This document shows, in pieces, positions 32,573 to 44,207 of a stretch of 64,000 bases of DNA. Origin of the DNA: Ariolimax columbianus (taxonomy: Eukaryota; Mollusca; Gastropoda; Stylommatophora; Arionidae). The DNA is taken from positions 58,117,390 to 58,181,389 of the forward strand of contig JAVGWX010000013.1 of the NCBI GenBank assembly GCA_036924085.1, read 5' to 3'. The number at the start of each line of letters is the position of its first letter. Position 1 is the stretch's first letter. The notes below the pieces were generated by a model, which saw only the letters and a list, made by a program, of their open reading frames with translations, ran no database searches and was not told the origin of the DNA. A program made the translations under genes and the position numbers.

Positions 32573-33290
32573 GAAAAAATGTAGGCGACTTTAACCGTAA
32601 TAACATTTTTTCAACACAAGCTAAAACAATGTAGGCGACTTTAACCGTAATAACATTTTTTTAACACGGGCTAAAACAATGTAGGCGACTTTAACCGTAA
32701 TAACATTTTTTCAACACGGGCTAAAAAAAAATGTAGGCGACTTTAACCGTAATAACATTTTTTCAACACGGGCTAAAACAATGTAGGCGACTTTAACCGT
32801 AATAACATTTTTTCAACACGGGCTAAAAAAATGTAGGCGACTTTAACCGTAATAACATTTTTTCAACACGGGCTAAAAAAATGTAGGCGACTTGAACCGT
32901 AATAACATTTTTTCAACACGGGCTAAAAAAAATGTAGGCGACTTTAACCGTAATAACATTTTCTCAACACGGGCTAAAAAAATGTAACGCCTTTAACCGT
33001 AATAACATTTTTTCAACACGGGCTAAAAAAATGTAGGCGACTTTAACCGTAATAACATTTTTTCAACACGGGCTAAAAAAATGTAGGCGACTTTAACCAT
33101 AATAACATTTTCTCAACACGGGCTAAAAAAAATGTAGGCGACTTTAACCGTAATAACATTTTTTCAGCACGGGCTAAAAAAAATGTAGGCGACTTTAACC
33201 GTAATAACATTTTCTCAGCACGGGCTAAAAAAATTTAGGCGACTTTAACCGTAATAACATTTTTTCAACACGGGCTAAAAAAAATGTATG
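32573..33290 (+). repeat. 50-bp tandem array with a hairpin in each unit
   Basis: About 14 units of ATGTAGGCGACTTTAACCGT, AATAACATTTTTTCAACACG, GGCTAAAAAA. Each contains CATTTTTT ... AAAAAATG, an 8-bp inverted repeat around an 11-12 nt loop CAACACGGGCTA. Confidence 0.93.
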
Positions 33291-33769
33291 TGGAACTCAT
33301 ATGTAGAAAAAACTATGGGGCCTTACAAACAACCCCCACCCCCCTTCTCCCCAGTAAGTATTGAACACCTATGAGGTCTACATCTAAGGAGGCTGCCAAG
33401 CTAGCCTAATGATAGCAATATGTCAATGTTTACAACAATATCAATAACTCTCTTAGAAGATCTTATCCTTCCAAAAATGTGAGGAGAGCATAGAAGTATT
33501 AGCTAAACAAATATGAAAAGGAAATCAATGAACAGCCCTAACATTGAAAATGGACAGAATAGTTATCTCCACATCTCGAATGTCTGGAGTCCTGCCATTA
33601 GTGGCAAATAAATAGCACTAATATAAATAGTAGACGGAATCAATCCATCTAGGAAATAAACCAGACACAACTGTTCTAGAGTAGTGGGTCATTATTATGT
33701 GATTTATCTCCGCTTTCAACGATTCTTCTTGTAACCAAAACAGGGCGGACTGCTGGTTAATTGATGTAT

Positions 33770-34060
33770 GTCTTTTGCTGGTAACCTAAAGGTGAAGGTC
33801 AGTCATATGGCGACAATTGCCGTTAGGGATGAAGATAAATCTTCACGGCCGTAGCCGCAGTCTATGTGAGGTGGGGTGGCCAGTTCCTTCCTTGCTGTTT
33901 TTACCTTCAACTCATACACAAGGTACCCATTTACAGCTGGGTCTTCTGGGGGTGTTGTCGTAACAGGCACGAACCACGGCTGGAATTTGTTTCTGTCCGC
34001 CCGTGAACTAGTCCGTTCAATGCCGTAGCAATGCTTACACAGTCAGATTCCCCTGGTCCG
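33770..34060 (-). mobile_element. SINE-C, minus copy 1
   Basis: On the minus strand it has a B box-like CGTGGTTCGTGCC, then CCCAGCTGTAAATGGGTACC, a short sequence common in mollusc dispersed repeats, then AGTTGAAGGTAAAAACAGCA. The second copy follows at 34110. Confidence 0.5.
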
Positions 34061-34109
34061 TACCAGTTCTGAGTTGGTTGTTCAATACTGGCCGACACGG
34101 TAAAGTAAA

Positions 34110-34350
34110 GATTTGTTTTATAGTAGTATATTACTTCTAGAAATGTTAGTATTCAGTATACTAAGCCCCAGCTTGTATGAAGTAGGGTGGATAGTTCCAT
34201 TTATTGCTGCCTGTTACTTCCCTAGCCGTATGCCAGGTAATCATTTACAGATGGGTAGACTTGAGAGTGATTGTTGTGGTAGTGTAGCCCTGCTACCTTC
34301 ACCGTGAAAAGCGAGTGCTCTACCCCTACACTAATGAGATACGGACGACA
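34110..34350 (-). mobile_element. SINE-C, minus copy 2
   Basis: On the minus strand it has a tRNA-like head with A box-like TAGGGGTAGAGCACTCGCTT, then ACCCATCTGTAAATGATTAC and GGAAGTAACAGGCAGCAATA, parallel to copy 1. Confidence 0.5.
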
Positions 34351-34544
34351 CCAAGGAAGACACCACCGCATATCTGGGGCGGCGAGGTGAATGTTGAGTC
34401 CACGTTACGAGCTAGGTCGTCTCGTCGACTTGGGGCGGCGGCCTCGTCCAGTCCGTGACCATCCAAGCCTCGCTTTATTCACCAGTCCAACTGACCAAGC
34501 CCTAAGAGCAAAGCCTGTTCCTGAAGTTAAAGATCAAATCTGTT

Positions 34545-34992
34545 GACTCTCTTATGCTTTACTCTAAATAGACTCTTATGCTTTACTCTAAATAGACTCT
34601 TATGCTTTACTCTAAATAGACTCTTATGCTTTACTCTAAATAGACTCTTATGCTTTACTCTAAATAGACTCTTATGCTTTACTCTAAATAGACTCTTATG
34701 CTTTACTCTAAATAGACTCTATGCTTTACTCTAAATAGACTCTTATGCTTTACTCTAAATAGACTCTTATGCTTTACTCTAAATAGACTCTTATGCTTTA
34801 CTCTAATTAGACTCTTATGATTTACTCTAATTAGACTCTTATGCGTTTCTGTAATTAGACTCGTATGCTTTACTGTAATTAGAATCTTATGCTTTCCTCT
34901 AGTTAGACTCTTATGCTTTACTCTAAATAGACTCGTATGCTTTACTGTAATTAGACTCTTGTGCTTTACTCTAAATAGACTCGTATGCTTTT
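34545..34992 (+). repeat. 24-bp tandem array, about 18 units
   Basis: The unit is CTCTTATGCTTTACTCTAAA then TAGA. The right third carries diverged units (CTGTAATTAGACTCG), the left is homogeneous. Confidence 0.93.
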
Positions 34993-35194
34993 TTAAATAC
35001 TAACTCGAGTAGTACAGGTGGCAGGGGGAGGTGCAGCAGACTACGCTATAACCTTCTAACTATGGCGTAAACGACGACTAAAGAAGATTGGGGGCTAGCA
35101 ACCTTCTCAAGTAAAACAAATTGCTACAGCAGAAAACACCAGTGCAAGAATGCTACACAGAACACCGTTGGTACTCATTGTTCTATAGTAAAGG

Positions 35195-35619
35195 TGTCAG
35201 CCAAGGGTGCCGGAGGTAGCGTGGTCGAATCATGGCGAAGACCGGCGATTTTTTTTCAGTGGATCTTCTGGTAAAAATTCCCCTGATTTCTGGGTAGTGA
35301 GATCGGACTCCCGTGTCCAGTGTCGAGCACGTTAAAAATTCATTGGCAGCTGTAAATCGAAAAGAGTAGGCTTAACGGCCGCTGCCCGGACAAAATTCTA
35401 ATTAAAAATCTAACCAAGTTATTTGTACCTTTTCCCAGGTGGTTTGTTAAGAGCAGCTATAGATGGCGCCTAGCTGGCTACAGGTCTACTTTGCTCTAGC
35501 GTTTCGAGTCTATTAAGTGGAATCGCACATCGGTAAAAACCACCCTCCAAGAAACTGGTTGTATGCAGACTCTGTAGAGTTTCTAAACCAGCATAAAGCC
35601 GTTAAGTTAAGTTAAGTTA
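35195..35619 (+). mobile_element. SINE-A, full-length, plus copy
   Basis: It has a tRNA-like head remnant (CGTGGTCGAATCATGG), the GATTTCTGGGTAGTGAGATC block, the GCACGTTAAAAATTCATTGG core, AGATGGCGCCTAGCTGGCTA, CGCACATCGGTAAAAACC, then the tail AACTGGTTGTATGCAGACTC, TGTAGAGTTTCTAAACCAGC and GTTAAG repeated three times. This copy best shows the complete layout. Confidence 0.88.
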
Positions 35620-35815
35620 CAGGCCTCCTATAAAAGACACAGATGCAGCGGTCATCAAATCCCTCGTGCAGAATAAGCAACCACAGTTCTAGATGTTTAG
35701 CTTGTTATTTGTTATCGTGTTCTCTTTGGTGGAAGTTATTAGTCCCAAGTTATACAGTTCTCCTCTATGCTATTCCGCATTTGGTCAGTAGACCCATACT
35801 ACATGCAAACAACGG

Positions 35816-36122
35816 AGATTGCCAAAAAGAAATCAATAGAAAAATGGCCATGGCACTGCAGACGATAACTAAACGGAAAAAAAGCATAGGGGAACACCAA
35901 CAAAATGATTTTTTTTAATGATAAGGGCTTGCATCTTCCCTGTGACAATGTAGGGACGCGAGACATGGTCAACCACACCAACCCTACGGAAGAAGATTCA
36001 ACCCTGCCAGCCAAAATCTAACAGGAGGCTACTTAGGGTACTTCAAATGTCACGTATAGCCAAGAATATCAACGCAGAAATCCTACAAGAGCTCGACATA
36101 GAACAGAACTTCTTTATTTCCA
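35816..36122 (+). mobile_element. RTE-like LINE fragment
   Basis: QKEINRKMAMALQTITK, then a break, then RACIFPVTM and LRVLQMSRIAKNINAEILQE followed by LDIEQNFFIS. It parallels 4283-4560 codon for codon. It ends where a CAA-tail element begins. Confidence 0.65.
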
Positions 36123-36123
36123 C

Positions 36124-36415
36124 ATATGTTTGTTGTTGTTGTTCGATGCCCACGATAAATAAGTTTACTCTTTTGTGGCCCTGAAAAGGATGTTCAATGG
36201 CGGGTTTCAGTAGCTTTCCTCACATACCGAGCATACTGATGAAGGTAGACGGCGGTCCTCCCGGCGGTTGTGCTTTGCTTAGCTTCATCTGCGTGGCGCT
36301 CACTACAACGAGGATCACATCGATCCAGATCTCGTCAGCCAGACAGCCTTGAAAACAGCCTGTTTCCAGGGAACGCTGCATGGAAGAGAGAGTGGTCTTG
36401 GTCAGTATGGTGTGC
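36124..36415 (-). repeat. CAA-tail family, minus copy
   Basis: On the minus strand it ends CACAAAAGAGTAAACTTATT ... CATCGAACAACAACAACAAA. It matches the plus copies at 48580-48960 and 50245-50555. Confidence 0.75.
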
Positions 36416-36444
36416 CTGAATGGACTAGCGTCTCAGTTCCCCTT

Positions 36445-37770
36445 GTGATATCATCATCATTAGTCCCGTAACCTAGAAGGTCGTTTGGGCACCGTTATTG
36501 CAGTTTGTCGAACCAGTTCCCGCCATACGTCTCGATTTTTCGCCAGAGTATTAGTTTCAGCTATAGACCTTCCCGTCCACTCTTTTATATTGTCCTCCCA
36601 TTTCTTTTTTGGTCTCCCTCTCCCACGCTTCCCAGGCACAGTCTCTTGCAGGACGGTCTTGGTGAGCCACATCGATCGTAATATATGTCAATACCATGTC
36701 AATTTTCGTGCTTTTACTATAGTCAATACGTTTTTTATATTGACCTAACTCCTTCCTAACAATTTCAAGAACACTCTTGTTTGTAACGCCATTTAAATAT
36801 GAAATGCCAAGAATTCTACGCAGGCATCTATTTCCATTGCGCAAATTTTACGTTCTAGGGCAGCCGTCAGAGTCCAAGTCTCACACGCGTAGAAGTATAC
36901 CGAAGTGTCCATTGTATACATTAAAGTCAGCTTCGATTTAAGACTAATGTTCTTGTCTTTCCAGATTATTCGCAGTCTGGTCTGGGCGACCATGGCCATC
37001 GCCGTTCTTGACCCCTCCGCATTCATTTCTGCTCCCAGATATTTGAACCGCGTAACACTTTCCAGAGGTTCACATTTGACGTTAATCGGGTTTAAAATAC
37101 CCTCTGGGGCGTTGGGCCATGATCTTCTCTTCTCTGCACTGATTTCCATCCAAAATTTATGGTTAGCATTGTCCAGGTTTGCGACTAGCCTTGCAAGTTT
37201 AGATTCTGTTCCAGCCAGACCGGTAATGTTGTCGGCAAACCGAAGGTTGGTGAGTATGCGTTCACCTATACTGACCGTCCCTACGTGTTCACCCAATGCT
37301 TCTGACATAATGCGTTCTAAAAAAATATACCATTGAAAAGTGTCGGAGACAGGAGACACCCCTGGCGCACGCCGACTGTCGTGCTGAATCACTCACATGT
37401 GATCCCGTTGAGGTAAACTGCACTTCTGGCATCGGAGTATAGTTTCTAAATGACTTGAGTGAACCGCCATCCTATCTTGTACTTGCGCAGAGTTTCCCAT
37501 AATGCCTAATGTCCCACCCTGTCAAAAGCCTTTTTAAAGTCAATGAAGACCTGGTACAATTTCTGTTTGTGCTGACTGTATCTTTCACTGATCAAGCGCA
37601 GGTTAAAATTGTGTTCTATTGTGCCTCAAGCAGATTTGAAACCCGCTTGTTCTTCCGCAATAATTTCTTCTGCTCGTGGCTGCAGACTGTTAAGGATGAC
37701 CTTGAGCATAACTTTGCTGGCATGGCTAATCAGACTGATGCTTCTGATTGTCGCCACTGATTAGGCGTCC
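36445..37770 (-). mobile_element. RTE-like LINE, palm to C-terminus, degraded
   Basis: Minus-strand frames give LSPVSDTFQWYIFLERIMSE, RILTNLRFADNITGLAGTES, TRFKYLGAEMNAEGSRTAMA, YFYACETWTLTAALERKICA, RILGISYLNGVTNKSV, GKRGRGRPKKKWEDNIKEWT and a final WRELVRQTAITVP. This is the RTE RT palm, thumb and C-terminus in order. The catalytic box reads FADN rather than FADD. The 3' end has ACGGGACTAATGATGATGAT, the ATG-type tail. At least three frameshifts. Confidence 0.85.
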
Positions 37771-37859
37771 GAGCATTAGTTTTGCCACAATGCAATAGCT
37801 GATAAACAGTATATTAACGCCGACTCTGTGCTACCAGTGCCAAACATGGCCTTTATCCA

Positions 37860-38115
37860 GGGCGCGTCAGAGAAGAATTTCGACGTGTGAAATGAAGTGT
37901 TCGAGGAAGGTCATAGGTGTTACAAGGAAAGACAATGCCAGACGAAGATACTCGAGATATGGGCGGCAGAACGTCTTGTGCAGAGTACATTTATAGGCAC
38001 AAGATACGTTTGTTTGGTCATCTCGTGAGAATGCACCGTCAATCACTTCCACTGATGGTTTACAACGCTGGCATATCTTGCTACAGGACACAAGGTCAGT
38101 CGCGAGGTAGGTAGT
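37860..38115 (+). mobile_element. LINE C-terminal fragment
   Basis: The frame reads YIYRHKIRLFGHLVRMHRQS then LPLMVYNAG, the RLRWFGHLxRM motif of RTE-like LINE C-termini. Confidence 0.6.
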
Positions 38116-38695
38116 TAAATGACAAGAGTGATTGAGCAACGACACCGGCTCACAATGGCCGACGCACCGCACTTTGCGCAGGACAGGCGATTTAAGCTCC
38201 CAACGTAGCCCAACGTCATTAGTGGGACGAAAACTAACGGGATATCTGCTGTAAGATAAGCCAAATCACTATTGGTTGAGGATAAAATAATCAAGCCGCT
38301 GGTTGGCAAACGGCTAGTAACTCTATCAACTACAACAAACTTCTACATAGACCAGAGCAAATAAATGCTTTGGCGCAGGCTTCCTGCAATGAGGTCACAC
38401 TCTTACTGGAGCAAAAATGTCAGAACTCGTGTACTGTATCTATTTTTAGCTCATACCTCAGTGGCACTTTTCAATTCCAAAGAAACATATTTCATCTAAA
38501 TGTATTGCAAGGTCTGCTCAACTTCGTCAAAACATCGGTCAACTTTTCAACTATGTGCGTCTGATCATGAACATATTATTTCACAGCTTATAATCAGCTA
38601 AGGTAAGCATCTCCAAGTGCATCCCTGTCCATTGTTGGCTCTGTCAGTCTTGAACCACACAGTTCGCTTTTTTTCCCCTCGCTAATTAGTGTAAT
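38116..38695. other. Stretch with nothing recognised
   Basis: No shared repeat, array or exon recognised. Confidence 0.4.
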
Positions 38696-41136
38696 ACAGA
38701 GAAGAAGAAGAAAGAAGAAGGAAGAAGAAAGAAAGAAGGTAGAAAAAAAGAAAGAAAGGAGGAAGAAGGAAGAGGAAGAAGAAAAAGGAAGAGAAAGAAG
38801 GAAGAAGAAGAAGGAAGAGGAAGAAGGAAGAGGAAGAAGAGGAGGAGGAAGAAGAGGAGGAGGAAGAAGAGGAGGAGGAAGAAGAGGAGGAGGAAGAAGA
38901 GGAGGAGGAAGAAGAGGAGGAGGAAGAAGAGGAGGAGGAAAAAGGAAGAGGAAGAAGGAAGAAGAAGAAAGAAGAGGAAGAAGGAAGAGGAAGAAGAGGA
39001 GGAGGAAGAAGAGGAGGAGGAAGAAGAGGAGGAGGAAGAAGGAAGAAGAGGAGGAGGAAGAAGAGGAGGAGGAAGAAGGAAGAAGAGGAGGAGGAAGAAG
39101 GAAGAAGAGGAGGAGGAAGAAGAGGAGGAGGAAGAAGGAAGAAGAGGAGGAGGAAGAAGGAAGAGGAGGAAGAAGGAAGAAGAGGAGGAGGAGGAAGAAG
39201 AGGAGGAGGAGGAAGAAGAGAAGAAGGAAGAAGAGGAGGAGGAAGAAGGAAGAAGAGGAGGAGGAAGGAGGAGGAAGGGGAGGAGGAAGAAGAGGAGGAG
39301 GAAGAAGGAAGAAGAGGAGGAGAAGAAGAGGAGGAAGAAGAAGAGGAGGAAGAAGAGGAGGAAGAAGGAAGAAGAGGAGGAAGAAGAGGAGGAGGAAGAA
39401 GGAAGAAGAGGAGGAGGAAGAAGAGGAAGAAGAGGAGAAGAAGGAAGAAGAGGAGGAAGAAAGAAGAAGAGGAGGAGGAAGAAGGAAGAAGAGGAGGAGG
39501 AGGAAGAAGAGGAGGAGGAGGAAGAAGAGGAGGAGGAAGAAGGAAGAAGAGGAGGAAGAAGATGAGGAAGAAGGAAGAAGATGAGGAAGAAGAGGAGGAA
39601 GAAGGAGAAGGAAGAAGAGGAGGAGGAAGGAGAAAGAAGAGGAGGAAGAAGGAGAAGGAAGAAGAGGAGGAAGAGGGAAAAAGAGGAGGAAGAAGGAAGA
39701 AGAGGAGGAGGAAGAAGGAAGAAGAGGAAGAAGGAAGAAGAGGAAGAAGAGGAGAAGAAGGAAGAAGAGGAGTAAGAAAGAAGAAGAAGAGGAGGAAGAA
39801 AGAAGAAGAGGAGGAGGAAGAAGGAAGAAGAGGAGGAGGAGGAAGAAGAGGAGGAGGAAGAAGGAAGAAGAGGAGGAGGAAGAAGAGGAGGAGGAAGAAG
39901 GAAGAAGAGGAGGAGGAAGAAGGAAGAAGAGGAAGAAGATGAAGAAGAAGGAAGAAGATGAGGAAGAAGGAAGAAGAGGAGGAAGAAGGAGAAGGAAGGA
40001 GAAAGAAGAGGAGGAAGAAGGAAGAAGATGAGGAGAAAGAAGGAAGAAGAGGAGGAAGAGGGAAGAAGAGGAGGAGGAAGAAGAAAGAAGAGGAGGAGGA
40101 AGAAGGAAGAAGAGGAGGAGGAAGCAGATTGGAGGAAGAAGGAAGAAGAAGAGGAGGAAAAAGAAAGAAGAGGAGGAGGAAGAAGGAAGAAGAGGAGGAG
40201 GAAGAAGGAAGAAGAGGAGGAGGAAGAAGGAAGAAGAGGAGGAAGAAGAAGGATGAAGAGGAGGAAGAAGAGGAGGAAGAAGAAGGATGAAGAGGAGGAG
40301 GAAGAATAGAGAAGAGGAGGAGGAAGAAGGAAGAAGAGTAGGAGGAAGAAGGAAGAAGAGGAGGAGGAAGAAGAGGAGGAGGAAGAAGGAAGAAGAAGGA
40401 AGATAAAAGGAAGAAGAAGAAGGAAGATAAAAGGAAGAAGGAAGATAAAAGGAAGATAAAAAGAAGAAGAAGGAAGATAAAAGGAAGAAGAAGGAAGGTA
40501 AAAGGAAGAAGAAGGAAGATTAAACGGAAGAAGAAGGAAGATAAAATGAAGAAGAAAGATAAAAGGAAGAAGAAGGAAGATAAAAGGAAGAAGAAGGAAG
40601 AAGAAGGAAGATAAAAGGAAGAAGAAGGAAGATAAAAGGAAGAAGAAGGAAGATAAAATGAAGAAGAAGGAAGATAAAATGAAGAAGAAAGATAAAAGGA
40701 AGAAGAAGGAAGATACAAGGAAGAAGAAGGAAGATAAAAGGAAGAAGAAGGAAGATAAAAGGAAGAAGAAGGAAGATAAAAGGAAGAAGAAGGAAGATAA
40801 AAGGAAGAAGAAGGAAGATAAAAGGAAGAAGAAGGAAGATAAAAGGAAGAAGAATGAAGATAAAAGGAAGAAGAAGGAAGATAAAAGGAAGAAGAAGGAA
40901 GATAAAAGGAAGAAGAAGGAAGATAAAAGGAAGAAGAAGGAAGATAAAAGGAAGAAGAAGGAAGATAAAAGGAAGAAGAAGGAAGATAAAAGGAAGAATA
41001 AGGAAGATAAAAGGAAGAAGAAGGAAGATAAAAGGAAGAAGAAGGAAGATAAAAGGAAGAAGAAGGAAGATAAAAGGAGAAGAAGGAAGAAGAAGGAAGA
41101 TAAAAGGAAGAAGGAAGAAGAAGAGATTGAGGAGGA
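38696..41136 (+). repeat. 2.4-kb polypurine tract with 21-bp array at its right end
   Basis: The left 1.7 kb is almost pure A/G, built from GAAGAGGAGGAG and GAAGAAGG words. From about 40390 to 41110 it becomes a regular 21-bp array, GAAGAAGAAGGAAGATAAAA plus G. The 678- and 214-codon minus-strand frames and the plus-strand K/E-rich frames are artefacts. Confidence 0.96.
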
Positions 41137-41815
41137 GCATATATAGTGTATAGGTTAACAACATCCTTTCCAGACTATTACTCTTTGTAACGGTTCTCAG
41201 ATCGCTGGTCGCACGTTGGCCGAGTGTTCAGACTCCTGCTCCAAATATAGCTTTTCGTGTCATGTCACAGCCTTCAAAACTCCAGAGCATAAGAAAATCC
41301 CCTTTCTTCACATAGCATGAGAAATAGGTTTAGAATCAATCTCTTCCGCTTTTGTCTGTTTGACCGCTGGCGCTTCTTTCCATTAGTCCCCAGCTTTTAA
41401 CAAAAATGTTTGTATAATCTCCTGTGTTGTTCACCGGAATCTTTTAGCTTGTATTCCCCAACGGTCTTACAGAGGAAACACGTCAGAACACATTCTTCAT
41501 CTTTATCACCAGACAGGGCTTCTTGAACACAAGAGCTGTTGACAAGTTGACAGATTTCTTCGAGTACATCTGGAGTACACGCGGCTTCGGGAGCTTAAGT
41601 AAAGCTGGCATGCGCTCCACAAATTACACGACTGATTTGATCAAAGTGGCCAGATATTTGGGGGATGAGGAGCCAGGAACCAGCAAGCGTTATAAAGGCT
41701 TTTTCCTCTCTTCTTCTTCAAAGCTTTGTGTCCTGAAGTTCATTGTTCCAACAACACAAATTCTCTGTTTCAATTAACACTGTACATCTTTTGAAATTGT
41801 CCTATACAAATGTCA
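41137..41815. other. Stretch with no recognised gene
   Basis: A plus frame at 41523-41777 (84 codons, starts MNTRAVDKLTDFFEYIWSTR) matches nothing I know and has no clear splice sites. Recorded only as unassigned. Confidence 0.3.
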
Positions 41816-41819
41816 CCAT

Positions 41820-42235
41820 AATCATCATCAGGTTAGTCAGTTCGGAGATTGGTGTTGAAGTCTTCTGATCATGCCACACCACTGTCCTCTGTTAGTCCAG
41901 AGACTGGTGTTGAAGTCTTCTGATCATGTCACAACACTGTCCTAAATTCCCAGTAGATTTCTTCGGCTCACTATAAATCTGCACCCCGTTATTCTTGCGA
42001 GCATGTGTGATGTAATTGTTTCTTGGACGTCCGCTTCTTCTTTTCCTCTGAAAATACAAATAGACCTCGATGTCGCACCTTATGACCAAGCCAAGACAAT
42101 CGATCTTTATGTATACTCGTCATTAGTTGTATATGTGCCCCTTTATCATTAAGCACTAGTTCCTTTGACCTTTTTGTGTCCAGGTGACTCTTACAAGTGT
42201 ACAAATGATTCTCAGGTTATTTCCAACAATTTATC
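41820..42235 (-). mobile_element. LINE C-terminal relic with local duplication
   Basis: Minus frames have HIQLMTSIHKDRLSWLGHKV then RRSGRPRNNYITHARK. A 50-bp segment (GTTGAAGTCTTCTGATCATG with flanks) is present twice at 41846-41940. The 3' end has ATCATCATCA, a GAT-type tail. Confidence 0.6.
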
Positions 42236-42344
42236 AAGTCCAATGCTATGTGGCTCTCTGGGCGTTACATTTTCTATGTCTTCCATAAATCATTATCACT
42301 ATCATAACTTTCAATGTTTATAAAGATGTATCCGACTGTAATAC

Positions 42345-43045
42345 ATGGTGACTTTAAGAGTGATTCACAACAAGGTGACTGTAAGAGTGATTCACAACAA
42401 GGTGACTGTAAGAGTGATTCACAACAAGGTGACTGTAAGAGTGATTCACAACATGGTGACTGTAAGAGTGATTCACAACATGGTGACTGTAAGTGTGATT
42501 CACAACATGGTGACTGTAAGAGTGATTCACAACATGGTGACTATAAATGATTCACAACATGGTGACTGTAAGAGTGATTCACAACATGGTGACTGTAAGT
42601 GTGATTCACAACATGGTGACTGTAAGTGTGATTCAAAACAAGGTGACTGTAAGAGTGATTCACAACACGGTGACTGTAAGTGTGATTCACAACAAGGTGA
42701 CTATAAATGATTCACAACATGGTGACTGTAAGAGTGATTCACAACATGGTGACTGTAAGTGTGATTCACAACAAGGTGACTATAAATGATTCACAACATG
42801 GTGACTGTAAGAGTGATTCACAACATGGTGACTGTAAGTGTGATTCACAACAAGGTGACTATAAATGATTCACAACATGGTGACTGTAAGAGTGATTCAC
42901 AACACGGTGACTATAAATGATTCACAACATGGTGACTGTAAGAGTGATTCACAACACGGTGACTATAAATGATTCACAACACGGTGACTGTAAGAGTGAT
43001 TCACAACACGGTGACTATAAATGATTCACAACATGGTGACTGAAA
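42345..43045 (+). repeat. 27-bp tandem array with higher-order structure
   Basis: The unit is TGGTGACTGTAAGAGTGATT then CACAACA. From 42535 a shorter variant, GACTATAAATGATTCACAAC, recurs every three units and later every two, giving nested periods of about 79 and 52 bp. Confidence 0.93.
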
Positions 43046-44207
43046 TACAAGAAAATGTAGGCAGGGATGAAATGTGGTAGGATATAAGGACATGTTTGAC
43101 CACTATCGGCTTATCCGGTCATCTCCAACTTCTACGCCCTCCTGGCCGTGTTACTTCCGCTCGCTTGTTTCACCCATTTGGTATCTTTCTTCTGACGTGT
43201 CCACGTATGAGATAACTTGTGACGAGTTTGTATGTGCTGTCCAGCTATCTTTACTTACTCGTGTATATGTTCATATCTCTATTTTATACCACCCCCGTCG
43301 GAAAGGAGCAGGATATGAAAGAAAGTCACGTGACCTCACATCACTATTAATCTAGAGTCCTCAAGAGCTAATCTATCAGAGAAGCTGATACATATTAGGA
43401 AGAATTTCTCTACTTTATGTATAAATAGCTTCCTCTATGATTTGTTGGCTCATATTTGTGTTGTCCTTTATGAAAGCCTTAAGGTCGTAACATAAGTTTC
43501 GTTTCTGTTTTCGTCTCACCATACTTATAAATGTTTTATTATTATTTATTTTAACCCACATTACCGCCGCAACTTCGCCTCATTTTTAATTAAATCCTAA
43601 TTTAAAGCTTGGTAAAAAGATCTTTTGTCCATAGTTGTAAAAATCATCTACGATTATCACGGTATGCTATTTTGACGCATTGTTAATTTCAACGAAAATA
43701 AACTATTTTCGTATGGATAGTTTGCGAAAAAGTGGATGAAGCGGTAAAAAAAGAGGACGTTTCCCCCGATAAAGGTAAAATAAATTTAAGGCATAAGTCT
43801 TTCAGGTCAAACAATATGTCACGGATTTGTGGATATTTCAAGTGAAATAGTGGTGACTGTAAAAATCGGATTTTAACATTCCAAAGCGTTTAAAGAATAC
43901 TTCAGACACATCTCAACTTGCAGTATTTATTCGTGAAATTTAATATTAGTTAGAAATGACCGAAGAAATTCTTAAAATTTTTCGGCTTAAGGCACCGCTA
44001 AAGGGGACGATATTTTACGAGTCATTCAAAAGTGTTTGACTACTGTTTGCAATTATAGACGTTTTCTGGAATAACCAAAGCCAGAGTACTGTCTATGAAA
44101 GAGAAATATAAAAGAAGCCGTAAATGTGTGTATAAATAAATTGTAGCTGATAACATCTGGCATATTTGTAATACACTGTTTTGATACATCAGAAAAACGT
44201 CTGCGGT
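43046..44207. other. AT-rich stretch, nothing recognised
   Basis: A small motif, GGTCGTAACATAAGTTTCGT at 43483-43502, recurs at 60747-60767. Otherwise no feature. Confidence 0.45.

Noticed and set aside
34543..34734. LLCFTLNR repeat ORF
   Set aside because: 24-bp minisatellite, again a multiple of three.
38682..40718. 678-codon Ser/Leu/Pro-rich ORF on the minus strand
   Set aside because: Translation of a polypyrimidine tract with no stop codons possible in most of its words; no domain.
40658..41153. Lys/Glu-rich 162-codon ORF
   Set aside because: Translation of the 21-bp polypurine array.
42314..42789. SDSQHGDCK and VRVIHNMVT repeat ORFs
   Set aside because: Two frames of the same 27-bp array.
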